Assembly (NCBI RefSeq): GCF_000430625.1
Contig: NZ_AUMJ01000027.1
Location: forward strand, 17,097-81,096
Source of the DNA: Aneurinibacillus terranovensis DSM 18919
Lineage (GTDB): Bacteria; Bacillota; Bacilli; Aneurinibacillales; Aneurinibacillaceae
Reading direction: 5' to 3'
Length of the DNA stretch: 64,000 bases
Shown here piece after piece: positions 28,525-37,248 of the stretch (the first letter of the stretch is position 1; every line of letters starts with the position of its first letter). The notes under the pieces are model-generated. The model did no database searches and had not been told where the DNA came from. It was given only the letters and a program-made list of their open reading frames with translations. The position numbers and the translations under genes are program-made.

Positions 28525-29046
28525 TTATTTTTCTAACTCGTTAAATTGCTTGTTCGCCTCATCTTCGTCCAAACCATAGTAGTGGAGGGCATTTTCTCTG
28601 TCCACAATCCGAAAATGGCCGGTTAGAATATGGGTTTGAAGAGAATAGGCATGTCCGGCTTTTTCCTCCTTCCACCAAATTGGCTTTCCCATCGTTTTGT
28701 AACGCGCCTTTGCTTTTGCACGCTGAATCCAATCCATAGACATACCTGACGGCTCCCGTCCGGTTTCGTGAAAGGCGATCAGGTCAATAAGGTCCAGCAC
28801 GGATTCTCCAAAAATGGCCTGAATAATCTCACTTTCACGGAAAAGTACGCCAACCAGGGCTGAGGCTGTAAAGCCAAGCGTTTTTCGCTCTTTTTCCACC
28901 TGGACAAGCGTCTTTTTGGAAAGGCCGATCACGTCTGCCATTTGCTCCTGGGTGAGGTTTGCTTCCGTACGGATAAGACGTATCTTCTCGGATATCAAAC
29001 GGTTAAATGTTTCTTTTGTGAATGTTGGTTGTTGTTCCCCATCCAT
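28525..29046 (-). CDS. XRE-like helix-turn-helix regulator
   Basis: A 173-residue protein. Residues ~15-70 are an XRE-type HTH: IRLIRTEANLTQEQMADVIG then LSKKTLVQVEKERK. The remaining ~100 residues are helical with WWKEEKAGHAYSLQ and YYGLDEDEANKQFNEL and are not a domain I recognise. It lies 40 bp upstream of, and in the same direction as, the three-gene ABC export operon, which it may control or belong to. Confidence 0.78.
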   Translation of the reverse strand: MDGEQQPTFTKETFNRLISEKIRLIRTEANLTQEQMADVIGLSKKTLVQVEKERKTLGFTASALVGVLFRESEIIQAIFGESVLDLIDLIAFHETGREPSGMSMDWIQRAKAKARYKTMGKPIWWKEEKAGHAYSLQTHILTGHFRIVDRENALHYYGLDEDEANKQFNELEK

Positions 29047-29184
29047 AACAAACTCCTTTCGTAAAGAATAATGAAAAATTATCCCTATAGTGTAAAATTA
29101 CACTTTTTATGAAAAAAGGTCAATTGTTTTTTTGTAAATTAAGAAAGGATAACTTTCATTTGGGGATCATAGTAGCAACGAGCA
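29047..29184. other. promoter-bearing gap upstream of the XRE gene
   Basis: AT-rich DNA that should hold the promoter of the XRE-ABC operon. No specific motif is asserted. Confidence 0.3.
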
Positions 29185-29228
29185 AAAATAAAAAAGGGAG
29201 AAGAAGAACAAGTCTTCTCCATCCCTTA
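29185..29228 (-). terminator. terminator of the molybdate operon
   Basis: On the minus strand, AAGGGATGGAGAAGA pairs with TCTTCTTCTCCC-type sequence around CTTGTTC and runs into TTTTTTATTTTT. This is the classical intrinsic terminator form, about 95 bases after the stop of the micro-ORF downstream of modC. Confidence 0.75.
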
Positions 29229-29323
29229 AAGAGACGATGGGTGAAGGATTGAGATTGAGTTAGAATAGATTAAAAACCACCAATTTTTCATGGGAGCGTG
29301 CAGCTATCTAACAATCCCTGCTC

Positions 29324-29494
29324 TCATATCAAGAGTAAGGCCGTAAGCTCCGTTATTTCTTTTTCTCCTACCTGGCAATGGGAGAGGGGAGCGGTCAAGT
29401 GATTCATAAAACGATCAAAGTGATCGTTGTTGATGGTTAATTTGGAATGGGCTTTTTCCATTGCGCTATAATGAGCCCTTTTACGTTTTTTCAT
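29324..29494 (-). CDS. 56-residue protein resembling the C-terminus of a truncated haemoglobin
   Basis: A small ORF whose ATG overlaps the modC stop by four bases (ATGA, 29491-29494), with GAGGT 6 bases upstream, so it looks translated and coupled to modC. The sequence MEKAHSKLTINNDHFDRFMN followed by a GEKEITEL motif matches the F-H helix region of group I truncated haemoglobins (M..AH..L.I...HF....HL….GV….I.E). The haem-binding N-terminal half is absent, so it cannot be a normal globin. It is either a decayed glbN or a repurposed fragment. Confidence 0.6.
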   Translation of the reverse strand: MKKRKRAHYSAMEKAHSKLTINNDHFDRFMNHLTAPLSHCQVGEKEITELTALLLI

Positions 29495-30594
29495 AAGATT
29501 ACCTCATTCGTACTCCAATCGCTCTCTTCATATGGAACAAGAAAAATATGTTCGGGAGGAATATGAAGATAGAGAGTGGTATTGTTAGAGCCAATAAGAC
29601 GACGCCAGTCTTTTTTGGCTATTTCCACTTGAAATCTTTGTCCCTTACATTGCACCCGAACAGTCGTTGAGAATGCACTTTCAACGTAACTAATCACTTC
29701 ACAAGGAAATGTATTGATACCACCGCGGTTCGTTGGATGAAGTTGGATGTGGTGGGCGCGGACTCCTGCAATCATCCTGGATTTGTAGATGCAATCTTTT
29801 TGATTTTTTACTTTAAGTTCAAACTTGTTTGTCCTGACGAAAACATTAGATCCCCGTTCGTGTCCAACTTCTACCGGAAATAAATTTTTACAACCGGTAA
29901 TCCTTGCTGCCGTTAGGTTTACAGGATGGTTGAGGATATCGTCTTTCTTTCCTATTTGTACGGTTTTTCCATTTGAGAACATTAAAATTCGGTCACACAG
30001 CTTATAAGCTTCTTGTAAATCATGCGTCACGAGAAGAATTGTTCCTGTATAGCTGTTTTTAATGATATGGAGCAGTTCATGTTCTAGCTGACTTTTTACA
30101 TGGCTGTCCAAAGCAGAGAATGGCTCGTCTAAAAGCAATAACTCAGGTTTTGTGATAAGGGTACGCGCCAGTGCTGCCCGCTGTTGCTGTCCGCCTGACA
30201 ACTGTTTAGGATAACGATTTTCCAAGCCGTCTAATTTCATCCGTTCAATCATGTCATGAATTGCTCTGTTTTGTTCTGTTTTGTTCAGCTGGCGAATTCC
30301 ATATCCAATATTTTGAGCAACGGTTAGGTGAGGGAATAAGGCATAATTCTGAAAGACATAGCCGATATTGCGCAGTCGCGGCGGAATGCTTGTATTGGTT
30401 TTAGAATCGTACAGTGTTTTGTTATTAAGTATAATCTTACCCGTTGTCGGTGTTTGGAGACCGGCGATGCAACGAAGTGTCATGCTTTTCCCGCATCCTG
30501 AAGGTCCCAATACACCCAAAATCTCATTTTGAACAGAAAAGGAGGAGGTGAGCGTCATGGTTTCAAGACTTTTTGTAATAGAAACTTCCAGCAT
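29491..30594 (-). CDS. modC: molybdate ABC transporter ATPase
   Basis: A 367-residue ABC ATPase. Walker A is GPSGCGKSM (the usual final Thr is Met), the signature is LSGGQQQRAALAR, Walker B is ELLLLDEPFSALD, and the H-loop is VTHDLQEAY. The C-terminal ~120 residues are a TOBE/MOP-like domain (MIAGVRAHHIQLHP; VISYVESAFSTTVRV) that in ModC binds oxyanion and regulates transport. It follows modB by one base and is coupled to a micro-ORF downstream. The operon order modA-modB-modC is canonical. Confidence 0.93.
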   Translation of the reverse strand: MLEVSITKSLETMTLTSSFSVQNEILGVLGPSGCGKSMTLRCIAGLQTPTTGKIILNNKTLYDSKTNTSIPPRLRNIGYVFQNYALFPHLTVAQNIGYGIRQLNKTEQNRAIHDMIERMKLDGLENRYPKQLSGGQQQRAALARTLITKPELLLLDEPFSALDSHVKSQLEHELLHIIKNSYTGTILLVTHDLQEAYKLCDRILMFSNGKTVQIGKKDDILNHPVNLTAARITGCKNLFPVEVGHERGSNVFVRTNKFELKVKNQKDCIYKSRMIAGVRAHHIQLHPTNRGGINTFPCEVISYVESAFSTTVRVQCKGQRFQVEIAKKDWRRLIGSNNTTLYLHIPPEHIFLVPYEESDWSTNEVIL

Positions 30595-30595
30595 G

Positions 30596-31276
30596 TTAAT
30601 GCTCTCCTTTTCTCATTTTTTTCTCTAAACGATTCAAAGCAAAAAGAAATGTGAGAGCAACTCCCGTCATAATTCCGACGAGAATATTGGTTAACTCTTC
30701 GTTTCCTTCTTGCATGGCGTCATAAATGGCAATCGGCATCGTGATTGTCTGATCCGGAATGCTGCCTGAAACCATCAATGTTGTTCCAAAATCGCCCAGC
30801 GCTCGCGCAAAAGTCAGAATCACGCCAGAAGCAATCCCACGCCATGCGAGAGGGATGATGATACTAAAAAAGATATTTGCATCCGTTCTTCCTAATAATC
30901 GTGCGGCATCTATGATATCTTTATCTACTCCTGTGAAAGCAGCACGGGCTGTTTTAATAAGAAAAGGAATCGAAATGACGCAGGCGGCAATCACGGCTCC
31001 TGTAGGTGTAAAGACAATCATAATATCGAAATTTTTCTCAAGAAACTTACCAATCCAGCTCTCGCGTCCTAGTAAAACGAGCAAATAATATCCAATAACA
31101 GTAGGAGGTAACACGACAGGCAGCGTAAGCAGCGAGTCAATCATGTCATTCATTTTGCCTTTTGAGCGGCTTAAATAGTAGGCTATAGGAAGTCCGATTA
31201 GAATACCGATAAAGGTTGCCAGCGAGGCAACCTTTACGGATAAAAACAAGGGAAAAAGATTTACTTCTTCCGTCAT
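30596..31276 (-). CDS. modB: molybdate ABC transporter permease
   Basis: A 226-residue permease with about five transmembrane helices. LPVVLPPTVIGYYLLVLLGR is the hallmark ModB/CysT helix, and the EAA-like loop is DAARLLGRTDANIFFSIIIP, followed by ARALGDFGTTLMVSGSIP. Its start overlaps the modA stop by four bases. It should form the membrane channel of the molybdate importer with ModC and ModA. Confidence 0.95.
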   Translation of the reverse strand: MTEEVNLFPLFLSVKVASLATFIGILIGLPIAYYLSRSKGKMNDMIDSLLTLPVVLPPTVIGYYLLVLLGRESWIGKFLEKNFDIMIVFTPTGAVIAACVISIPFLIKTARAAFTGVDKDIIDAARLLGRTDANIFFSIIIPLAWRGIASGVILTFARALGDFGTTLMVSGSIPDQTITMPIAIYDAMQEGNEELTNILVGIMTGVALTFLFALNRLEKKMRKGEH

Positions 31277-32091
31277 TTTTTCTTACCGGTTGGGATTTCA
31301 AACTTATACTTCTTCATAATTTCCTGACCTTCCGGGCTCGTTACATAATCTACAAATTGACGGGCAAGCGATTCTTGTTTCGTTGCTTTAACAACGGCTA
31401 TCGCCTGGTTAAGAGGTTTATGCAGTTTTTCATCAATGAGAGAGAAGTTGACCTCATCATCTTTTACGATGGCCAGGGCGACGAATCCGGCTTCTGTGTT
31501 TCCTGAAGTAACAAGTGTCAATGCATCTTCAATTGTTTTCGCATAAACGATTTTCTTCTCCGCTTGGCTCCAAAGTCCGGCTTTCTCTAATGCTTGCTTG
31601 GCAGCTGCGCCATATGGAGCCGCTTCCGGTTTGGCAAGAGCGATTTTCTTTACTTCAGGTTTTAGCAAGTCTTGCAATGTTTTAACTTGAATGGTGCTTT
31701 TTTTGGACGTTGCTAAACCTACACGTCCTTTAGCATAAAGTTTTTCTGTATCGGAAAATGCTTTATCTTCGGATACAAGCTTGTCCACAAATTTTACGTT
31801 TGCCGATGCGAATACATCAAATGGAGCCCCGTTTTCAATTTGCTGTTCCAGTGTTCCGCTTGCACCAAAAGTTAACTCTACTTTGCTGCCCGTTTTATTC
31901 TCGAAGTTTGCGGCTATTTCTTTGAATGCGGACTTGAGGTTGGCCGCAGCAGCGACTGTTATTTTAGGCTTTTCGGTTGCCGAAGCTGAGGAACTGGCAG
32001 GAGAAGCGCTTTTCTCTCCTGACGTACAGCCTGTCAGCGCCAAAATGACTAAACTAAACGGAACTAAAAACGATAAAACCTTCCCCTTCAT
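31273..32091 (-). CDS. modA: molybdate-binding lipoprotein
   Basis: A 272-residue solute-binding lipoprotein. A signal peptide ends in the lipobox LALTGC, followed by a Ser/Ala-rich spacer. The mature part opens ITVAAAANLKSAFKEIA, the family start, with TFGASGTLEQQIENGAPFDV binding the oxyanion through Ser/Ala amides, and GNTEAGFVALA near the C-terminus. It is the first gene of the mod operon, divergent from the YvgK-like regulator. Molybdenum taken up here would serve the FdhA-like enzyme. Confidence 0.95.
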   Translation of the reverse strand: MKGKVLSFLVPFSLVILALTGCTSGEKSASPASSSASATEKPKITVAAAANLKSAFKEIAANFENKTGSKVELTFGASGTLEQQIENGAPFDVFASANVKFVDKLVSEDKAFSDTEKLYAKGRVGLATSKKSTIQVKTLQDLLKPEVKKIALAKPEAAPYGAAAKQALEKAGLWSQAEKKIVYAKTIEDALTLVTSGNTEAGFVALAIVKDDEVNFSLIDEKLHKPLNQAIAVVKATKQESLARQFVDYVTSPEGQEIMKKYKFEIPTGKKK

Positions 32092-32145
32092 TTTTCCATC
32101 CCCTTTGTTGTTTGATTATATATGTTTACATTTCTTTGTTGTAAT

Positions 32146-32256
32146 AAAATATAACATCTAATTCAAAAATAATGTGATATAATATAATAAAATTAAAAAA
32201 TATAACACTAAACGTAATAAAACATGACATCATTGAATATTTTAAATGTTATTTTA
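32146..32256. promoter_or_regulatory. repeated AAAATATAACA elements between modA and its regulator
   Basis: AAAATATAACAT (from 32146) and AAAATATAACAC (from 32197) are direct repeats ~51 bp apart, and AAATGTTATTTTA (32244-32256) is a related inverted copy. They fill the 227-bp divergent gap. A TATAAT box at 32265-32270 sits just before the regulator gene. These are plausible binding sites for the adjacent excisionase-like HTH protein (inferred). Confidence 0.45.
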
Positions 32257-32318
32257 CAATATGGTATAATTAAAGACAATCTTTTTATTTTGACGATTTT
32301 AAAAACTGAGGTGTAGCT

Positions 32319-33287
32319 ATGACCGATCCGCTTTTCTATACACCGGATGAAGTTGCGAAGATTTTGAAAATATCTAAAGGCACGGTATATGAATTAGTAA
32401 AAAGAGGGGAAATTCCTTCGTACCGAGTTGGAAAGAAAATGAGGATCTCCCCTTCGGACCTGGAAGCATACATAAATCCCTCTCAACGTTCGCAACGTGT
32501 TCATATATCATCAACTCCTGAAAGTAATCCATCGACGTTTTCCTCCCCATCTTTCTCGATAGAAAAGTATGTGTTAGAAAATAAAGGGGTAATTTTGTGC
32601 GGGCAGGACATTGTGCTTGATATTTTAAGTCGGTACTTAGAAAGAAAAAACCCAATGTTCCGTTCATTACGTTCTTATGTGGGAAGTCTTGATGGGTTAT
32701 TTGCTCTTTATCGTGAAACAGTAAATGCAGTAGCGGTTCATTTATGGGATGGAGAGACTGGAGAATACAATATCCCGTATGTGCGACGATTTTTACCCGG
32801 ACAAAGGGCGGTTATTGTTAATCTGTTTTATCGAAAGGTAGGATTTTTTGTTGCCCCTGGAAACCCTAAAAACATTATTGATTGGGAAGACATAGTTAAA
32901 CCTGGGGTTCGATTTGTAAATCGGGAAAAGGGGTCGGGAACGAGGGTATTACTTGACGAAAAGTTACGAATTTTAGAGATCGATTCCCGCTGCATAGAAG
33001 GATATACGAACGAAGAAATGAGTCATATTGCTGTTGCAAGCGCAGTAGCAAGAGAACTGGCTGATGTAGGGGTTGGAACGGAAAAAGCAGCTTTACAAGT
33101 GCCTGAAGTGGAATTTATACCATTACAAAAAGAGCGATATGATTTAGTTATGTACAAACATGATTTGGAAAGGCCTCATTTTCAGACGATACTTGACGTT
33201 TTGCACTCACAGGAATTTCTTGATGAGTTAAAGGGATTAGGAGGGTACGATACAAATGATACAGGGAAAATAATCTTTGAAAATTAA
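32319..33287 (+). CDS. YvgK-like HTH/periplasmic-binding-domain regulator
   Basis: A 322-residue protein. Residues ~6-52 form an excisionase/MerR-like HTH (YTPDEVAKILKISKGTVYEL, ending YRVGKKMRIS). After a Ser/Pro-rich linker (~55-80) comes a PBP-like domain with NREKGSGTRVLLDE, the oxyanion-binding-type loop of this family, and ADVGVGTEKAA. It is B. subtilis YvgK-like, and there as here the gene neighbours the molybdate transporter. A molybdate- or molybdopterin-sensing regulator of the divergent modABC operon is the natural inference. Confidence 0.85.
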   Translation: MTDPLFYTPDEVAKILKISKGTVYELVKRGEIPSYRVGKKMRISPSDLEAYINPSQRSQRVHISSTPESNPSTFSSPSFSIEKYVLENKGVILCGQDIVLDILSRYLERKNPMFRSLRSYVGSLDGLFALYRETVNAVAVHLWDGETGEYNIPYVRRFLPGQRAVIVNLFYRKVGFFVAPGNPKNIIDWEDIVKPGVRFVNREKGSGTRVLLDEKLRILEIDSRCIEGYTNEEMSHIAVASAVARELADVGVGTEKAALQVPEVEFIPLQKERYDLVMYKHDLERPHFQTILDVLHSQEFLDELKGLGGYDTNDTGKIIFEN

Positions 33288-33300
33288 AAGTAAAATGACT

Positions 33301-33340
33301 AAAGCGATGTGGGGTTTGAATATCCCTGCATCGCTTTTTT
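33301..33340 (+). terminator. terminator after the YvgK-like gene
   Basis: AAAGCGATG…CATCGCTTT stem (arms 33301-33309 and 33329-33337, extended by GGGG/TCCC pairs) followed by T6. Confidence 0.85.
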
Positions 33341-33367
33341 ACCATTCCCACCTACCATGACCGGCAT

Positions 33368-34453
33368 TTATTTTGTGGTAGGCGGAGCCTGCAGTACGGC
33401 CCGACTGCCCCGGTAGCCCCGGCTGTTAAAAAAGAAGAAGCGTGCATACAGAGAACACGAACGAATTAGCCGATCCGCAACATGCTTTACCATAGGTTGA
33501 CGGGACACTTTTCCATCCGATAAGTAAAGCCCTACCAGGCCTTCAATGACCATCAGATGGAACTTTTGGTCCGGCAGCCGGGAAATGCCAAGCTTTGCCT
33601 GTTCCGCAACATACAGCAGCCTCTGATAAATTTCATCGTCATTATTGTAATAAGAAATAAAATTCAAATCACCGCCGAGTTCGTCTTCCTCCAAGTCAAT
33701 GAGATAATCCAAGAGAATATGGAGAGAGCAAATCCATGGAAAATAGGATCGGACGATTCGAGTCACTCTTTCGGCCGTGCATTCGGGTAAGGATGCCACC
33801 TGAAACAGATGAAAAATCCCGATAGTCGATCCGGTAGCCGCGGCAAACTCATTCCATTTAAGGGTGGCAGGTACAGTATCCTTCTTTTCGTTCCACCAAG
33901 TAAAAAGTTTTTCTTCCCGCAGCGAATCGCTCATATGCTTGTAAATCTGGAGTTCACAGTAAAGGGAAGCTAGCCGATAAACATCCGGTTGTATTTTTTC
34001 ATAATGGGGCAAGTTAGTGATTTCTTGCTGAACGGTTAAAACCAGGTCACGCAGGTACCCACCGTCGTCTTTTTCGTGGTTGTATTGGTAATAATTGACC
34101 GTCGGGGGTGTCAAAGAGACAGCGTCCAGCATGGATTGATGCAATTGTTTGAAATTGTCCCCATACAAAGAAGTCGACCGGTCACACAGATTGTCAAGGT
34201 AATCGCTGATGGTTTGATAGGCGACAATGAGGCGGATTAACGTGTCCTTACGCGCCATGTTTCCAGCGGCATACACGCATCCGCCTTCACAATGAAATTT
34301 TTTATTTTCGATGCTTGCTAATGCCTGCTTGCGCAATTCAGGATCGGGAATCTTTTTGGCACGGCCACGCCAATAGTCTAATTCTGTTTTAACAGAAGGG
34401 AAAATATGCCGGTATAAACGGTACATCATTCGAAGCGGTCCCTTCGGATACAT
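33368..34453 (-). CDS. ytpB: tetraprenyl-beta-curcumene synthase family (DUF2600)
   Basis: A 361-residue YtpB-like terpene synthase, which cyclises C35 prenyl diphosphate to tetraprenyl-beta-curcumene, a precursor of the sesquarterpene baciterpenols made around sporulation. Asp-rich stretches typical of the family are seen at QTISDYLDNLCDRST and LLDYLIDLEEDELGGD, and the N-terminus MYRLYRHIFPSVKTELDYWR is family-like. I choose ATG 34453 (AAAGG 10 bases upstream); a GTG 9 bases earlier overlaps the ribosome site. It is monocistronic, with no cyclase partner in the window. Confidence 0.9.
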   Translation of the reverse strand: MYPKGPLRMMYRLYRHIFPSVKTELDYWRGRAKKIPDPELRKQALASIENKKFHCEGGCVYAAGNMARKDTLIRLIVAYQTISDYLDNLCDRSTSLYGDNFKQLHQSMLDAVSLTPPTVNYYQYNHEKDDGGYLRDLVLTVQQEITNLPHYEKIQPDVYRLASLYCELQIYKHMSDSLREEKLFTWWNEKKDTVPATLKWNEFAAATGSTIGIFHLFQVASLPECTAERVTRIVRSYFPWICSLHILLDYLIDLEEDELGGDLNFISYYNNDDEIYQRLLYVAEQAKLGISRLPDQKFHLMVIEGLVGLYLSDGKVSRQPMVKHVADRLIRSCSLYARFFFFNSRGYRGSRAVLQAPPTTK

Positions 34454-34764
34454 GGGCTTCACACCTTTTAACTAATTGATTAGGAAGGTTCTTAATGTTT
34501 ATTTTTTTGGATTGGATGGCAACGGTTGAAGTTTCTTTGGCGTATAGGCCCGGATCTGGCCAAGTTTTCTTTATAAAAAGGGCCATCTTCAATGCCTCAC
34601 TAAAAAATAATACCCCTACCTATAGTGCAATTCAACATTTTATTGGCACTTCCTTATTGAAAGCGGCAATGTTTGTAACAGATTTCTGAAATTTCTATGG
34701 ATGTGTTTTGCAACTTTACCCATAACCCCTTCGTCAAAAAGATAGATTTACCGAAAAGGAGAGG
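34454..34764. other. intergenic gap, nothing recognised
   Basis: About 310 bases between the divergent ytpB and SIMPL genes. A 64-codon frame at 34495-34689 has no ribosome site or homology and is discounted. Promoters for both genes should lie here. Confidence 0.4.
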
Positions 34765-35502
34765 ATGAGGTTGCTAAAGGGAAAAACGCAAAAAATGTTG
34801 TTATGCGCTCCTTTACTTGGAAGCGTATTATTGTCAGGATTTATTACCCCCGCTCAGGTTAAAGCTGCAGAATTCCAGCTTCATACCATTACGGTTGTTG
34901 GTAAAGGGGAAATAGACGTTCAGCCGGATATCGCGATCGTACAGCTGGCATTACAGACAAACGGAAAAACCGCTAAAGAAGCCCAGAATGCGAATGCTAA
35001 GCAGTTCGCAAACATTATGAAGGCGTTAAAAAACTTAAATATTGCGGACAAGGATATCCAGACGATACGCTACAGTACGTACCCGAATTACAGTTATGAA
35101 AAACAAAAACAGGAGCTAATCGGATACCAGGTTGAACAGGCGATTCAAGTAACCTACCGCCAACTGGACAATGTTGGCTCTTTATTGGACAAAGTGACAG
35201 CGGCAGGAGCTAATCGAATTGACAATGTAATGTTTAATTCGGGAGAAATTGAGAAATATCAAGAGCAGGCAACGGAAGAAGCGATAGATAATGCCCGTTT
35301 AAAAGCGGAGCAAATGGCCAAGCGTGCCGGGGTTACAATAAAAGAAATCGTGCAAATGAACGAAAATGGGACAAATCCAGGGCCGATTTTTATGAATACC
35401 ATGGGATCTTCCGCGAGCATGGATGCGAAGGCAGCCCAAACTCAACTGTATCCTGGAGCGATGAATATTCAGGAGTTCGTTACGGTAACGTACTCTTTCT
35501 AA
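34765..35502 (+). CDS. exported SIMPL (DUF541) domain protein
   Basis: A 245-residue protein with an N-terminal signal peptide (KMLLCAPLLGSVLLSGFITP, cleavage likely after VKA-A). The mature part is a SIMPL/DUF541 domain: ITVVGKGEIDVQPDIA, then QTIRYSTYPNYSYEKQ, then EEAIDNARLKAEQMAKRAG. Relatives such as BP26/OMP28 form oligomeric rings; roles in stress tolerance are reported but the mechanism is not settled. The start could be ATG 34765 or TTG 34771; the TTG has better spacing from GGAGAGG. Confidence 0.88.
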   Translation: MRLLKGKTQKMLLCAPLLGSVLLSGFITPAQVKAAEFQLHTITVVGKGEIDVQPDIAIVQLALQTNGKTAKEAQNANAKQFANIMKALKNLNIADKDIQTIRYSTYPNYSYEKQKQELIGYQVEQAIQVTYRQLDNVGSLLDKVTAAGANRIDNVMFNSGEIEKYQEQATEEAIDNARLKAEQMAKRAGVTIKEIVQMNENGTNPGPIFMNTMGSSASMDAKAAQTQLYPGAMNIQEFVTVTYSF

Positions 35503-35529
35503 AAAAATGGATGTCATACAAAAACATCA

Positions 35530-35573
35530 AAAATCCGGAAAATGGCTGCGTATACGGTCGTATTCCGGATTTT
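35530..35573 (+). terminator. terminator after the SIMPL gene
   Basis: AAAATCCGGAA (35530-35540) pairs with TTCCGGATTTT (35563-35573); the inner part carries a GTATAC-centred loop. Confidence 0.7.
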
Positions 35574-35703
35574 AGTTTAGGATTTTCAAACATCATACTC
35601 CTTACCAATTTTATACACATAATGTATAATGAAAATTGAGAATTGTTAATTTTTTTTATTAAACCGTTATGTATCAAACATGAAAAAGGAGAGGAATGAG
35701 GGC

Positions 35704-36438
35704 ATGAATCATCCATGCAATGAATTGAACTCGCTGCAAAACGCGGCGGAAGTGTTTGCTGACCTTCTGAATTTTAAACGAGTCGCTTTTTTTCTGTACT
35801 CAGCTGAACGGCAAACGATCCAGGGATACCTGGGGTTTAATTTTACAGCCCATCCGATCGAAAAAATCTCCGAACCGTGGTCGAAAGCCCCGGCCTGCCC
35901 AATGACGATATCGTCTCCCCATCCTGTCTATTTTCCCGAAGTTTCCGGAATAAACGGGCTGCCCGAACGCTATGTAAAAAAATTTAACCTGACTTCTTTA
36001 ATTATTATACCCCTGATCGGCAAACAGAAGGTTATTGGAAGCATACTAGTTGACCGGGAAGGGCTTTATTTTGAGCCAACAGACGAGATGCTTCATTTAT
36101 GTGTGCAATTCGGTAACCATGCTGTAAAAATTATTCAATCAAAAATGGAGATCAAACATAACGCTTTTTTACAAAGTAAACGCATCCTTAGCCCACGTGA
36201 AATCGAAGTATTACAGCTTGCTGCTTATGGCGAGAGCACGAAAGAAATGGCTGCCCTTTTACAATTAAGCGAATATACCGCCCGGGACTACTTGCAATCC
36301 GCAACAGACAAGCTAAGGGCAAGAAACCGGACGGAAGCAGTCGCTATTGCGCTCCAGTTCGGACTTATCGGTTATAGTTTGCAAAGGTATACCGACAAAA
36401 TAAGGGATAGTGTGAATTACGGCTCCGCTTTAAAATAA
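35704..36438 (+). CDS. GAF-LuxR transcriptional regulator
   Basis: A 244-residue regulator. Residues ~10-150 read as a GAF-type sensor (FADLLNFKRVAFFLYSAERQ; LIIIPLIGKQKVIGSILVDR). Residues ~165-230 form a GerE/LuxR HTH: LSPREIEVLQLAAYGESTKE followed by LQLSEYTARDYLQSATDKL. I start at ATG 35704, because the AGGAGAGG ribosome site lies inside the longer frame from 35680. There is no receiver domain, so it would sense a small ligand or redox state directly. It is 175 bp upstream of the DUF6230/DUF6114 locus in the same direction and is the obvious regulator candidate. Confidence 0.85.
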   Translation: MNHPCNELNSLQNAAEVFADLLNFKRVAFFLYSAERQTIQGYLGFNFTAHPIEKISEPWSKAPACPMTISSPHPVYFPEVSGINGLPERYVKKFNLTSLIIIPLIGKQKVIGSILVDREGLYFEPTDEMLHLCVQFGNHAVKIIQSKMEIKHNAFLQSKRILSPREIEVLQLAAYGESTKEMAALLQLSEYTARDYLQSATDKLRARNRTEAVAIALQFGLIGYSLQRYTDKIRDSVNYGSALK

Positions 36439-36613
36439 TAGTGCAGATAGGGAAACATCAGATACCTTACGAAAGGGGAGTGAGAAATTTAAACACATTT
36501 TATTGTAAGCGATTTCATTTTTTTAATTGTGTGAATGCATCAGGTTATACAGGCAAGGAAGGCAATTTCAATTAATTTCAATTATCGAGCGCATAAGAGG
36601 GGGAACGATCGAA

Positions 36614-37225
36614 TTGAAAAATGCATTAAACATTAATAAACGGCGTTTTCTTACAGCAGGTGGTCTGGGATTTGGCGGGTTAGGCGTCCTGCTTATCACA
36701 TTATTTTCCACTGGAACCGCTTTTGCTGCGTTTCCTTTAACAGGGATTGGCGGATTTGTGGTTTCCGCAACAGACATTACCGGGACCAACTTCAAGCAGT
36801 ACCCGGCGGTAGGGCAATCTTCCGAAAAACAAATGTTGCCTGAGGCCGCTATAGAGCTGGACAGCAGCACAATAAAGGGATTAAATCTTTCTAAAGATCT
36901 GGATGTTAGCAGCCAGCTCGGGCCACTTGGAATTTCCAAGGTACGCGTCGTAATCACGGCAGACGGTGATGTGACCGGTGGCGGAATGAAAATGCGGGTC
37001 AGCGGCTTAACAGCCGATATGGCGTCGTTTAGTAATCTCGATATTGAAGAACACTACGATTCCGATCCGCTTAAAAAGCTGGACTTACAGGCTCCATCCC
37101 TCCATCTCACGAATGCCCAGTTAAATACGCACAGTTTGCTGGCTAATACGATGAATATTCCTAATATGAAGTTCAAAATCCTGCCCTTAAGTGCATCGGG
37201 CGGGGTGCTGTTCGGCGACTTCTAG
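36614..37225 (+). CDS. DUF6230-like exported protein
   Basis: A 203-residue protein, start TTG 36614 with AGAGGGGGA ~10 bases upstream. The N-terminus (NINKRRFLTAGGLGFGGLG, then a hydrophobic run to TAFAAF) looks like a signal peptide with twin Arg-like RR but no full Tat motif. The body (GIGGFVVSATDITGTNFKQY; VSGLTADMASFSNLDIEEH; TNAQLNTHSLLANTMNIP) has the layout I remember for DUF6230 proteins of actinomycetes: a secreted beta-rich domain with repeated 'ADxAxFxNLxI' and 'HSLxAxTMxIP' motifs. Function unknown. The membrane protein next door is its likely partner. Confidence 0.68.
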   Translation: MKNALNINKRRFLTAGGLGFGGLGVLLITLFSTGTAFAAFPLTGIGGFVVSATDITGTNFKQYPAVGQSSEKQMLPEAAIELDSSTIKGLNLSKDLDVSSQLGPLGISKVRVVITADGDVTGGGMKMRVSGLTADMASFSNLDIEEHYDSDPLKKLDLQAPSLHLTNAQLNTHSLLANTMNIPNMKFKILPLSASGGVLFGDF

Positions 37226-37248
37226 CAATGGCAACGGAGGTGTATCGA

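Noticed and set aside
34495..34689. 64-codon plus-strand ORF upstream of the SIMPL gene
   Set aside because: No ribosome site, no homology, and it lies in a promoter region between divergent genes.
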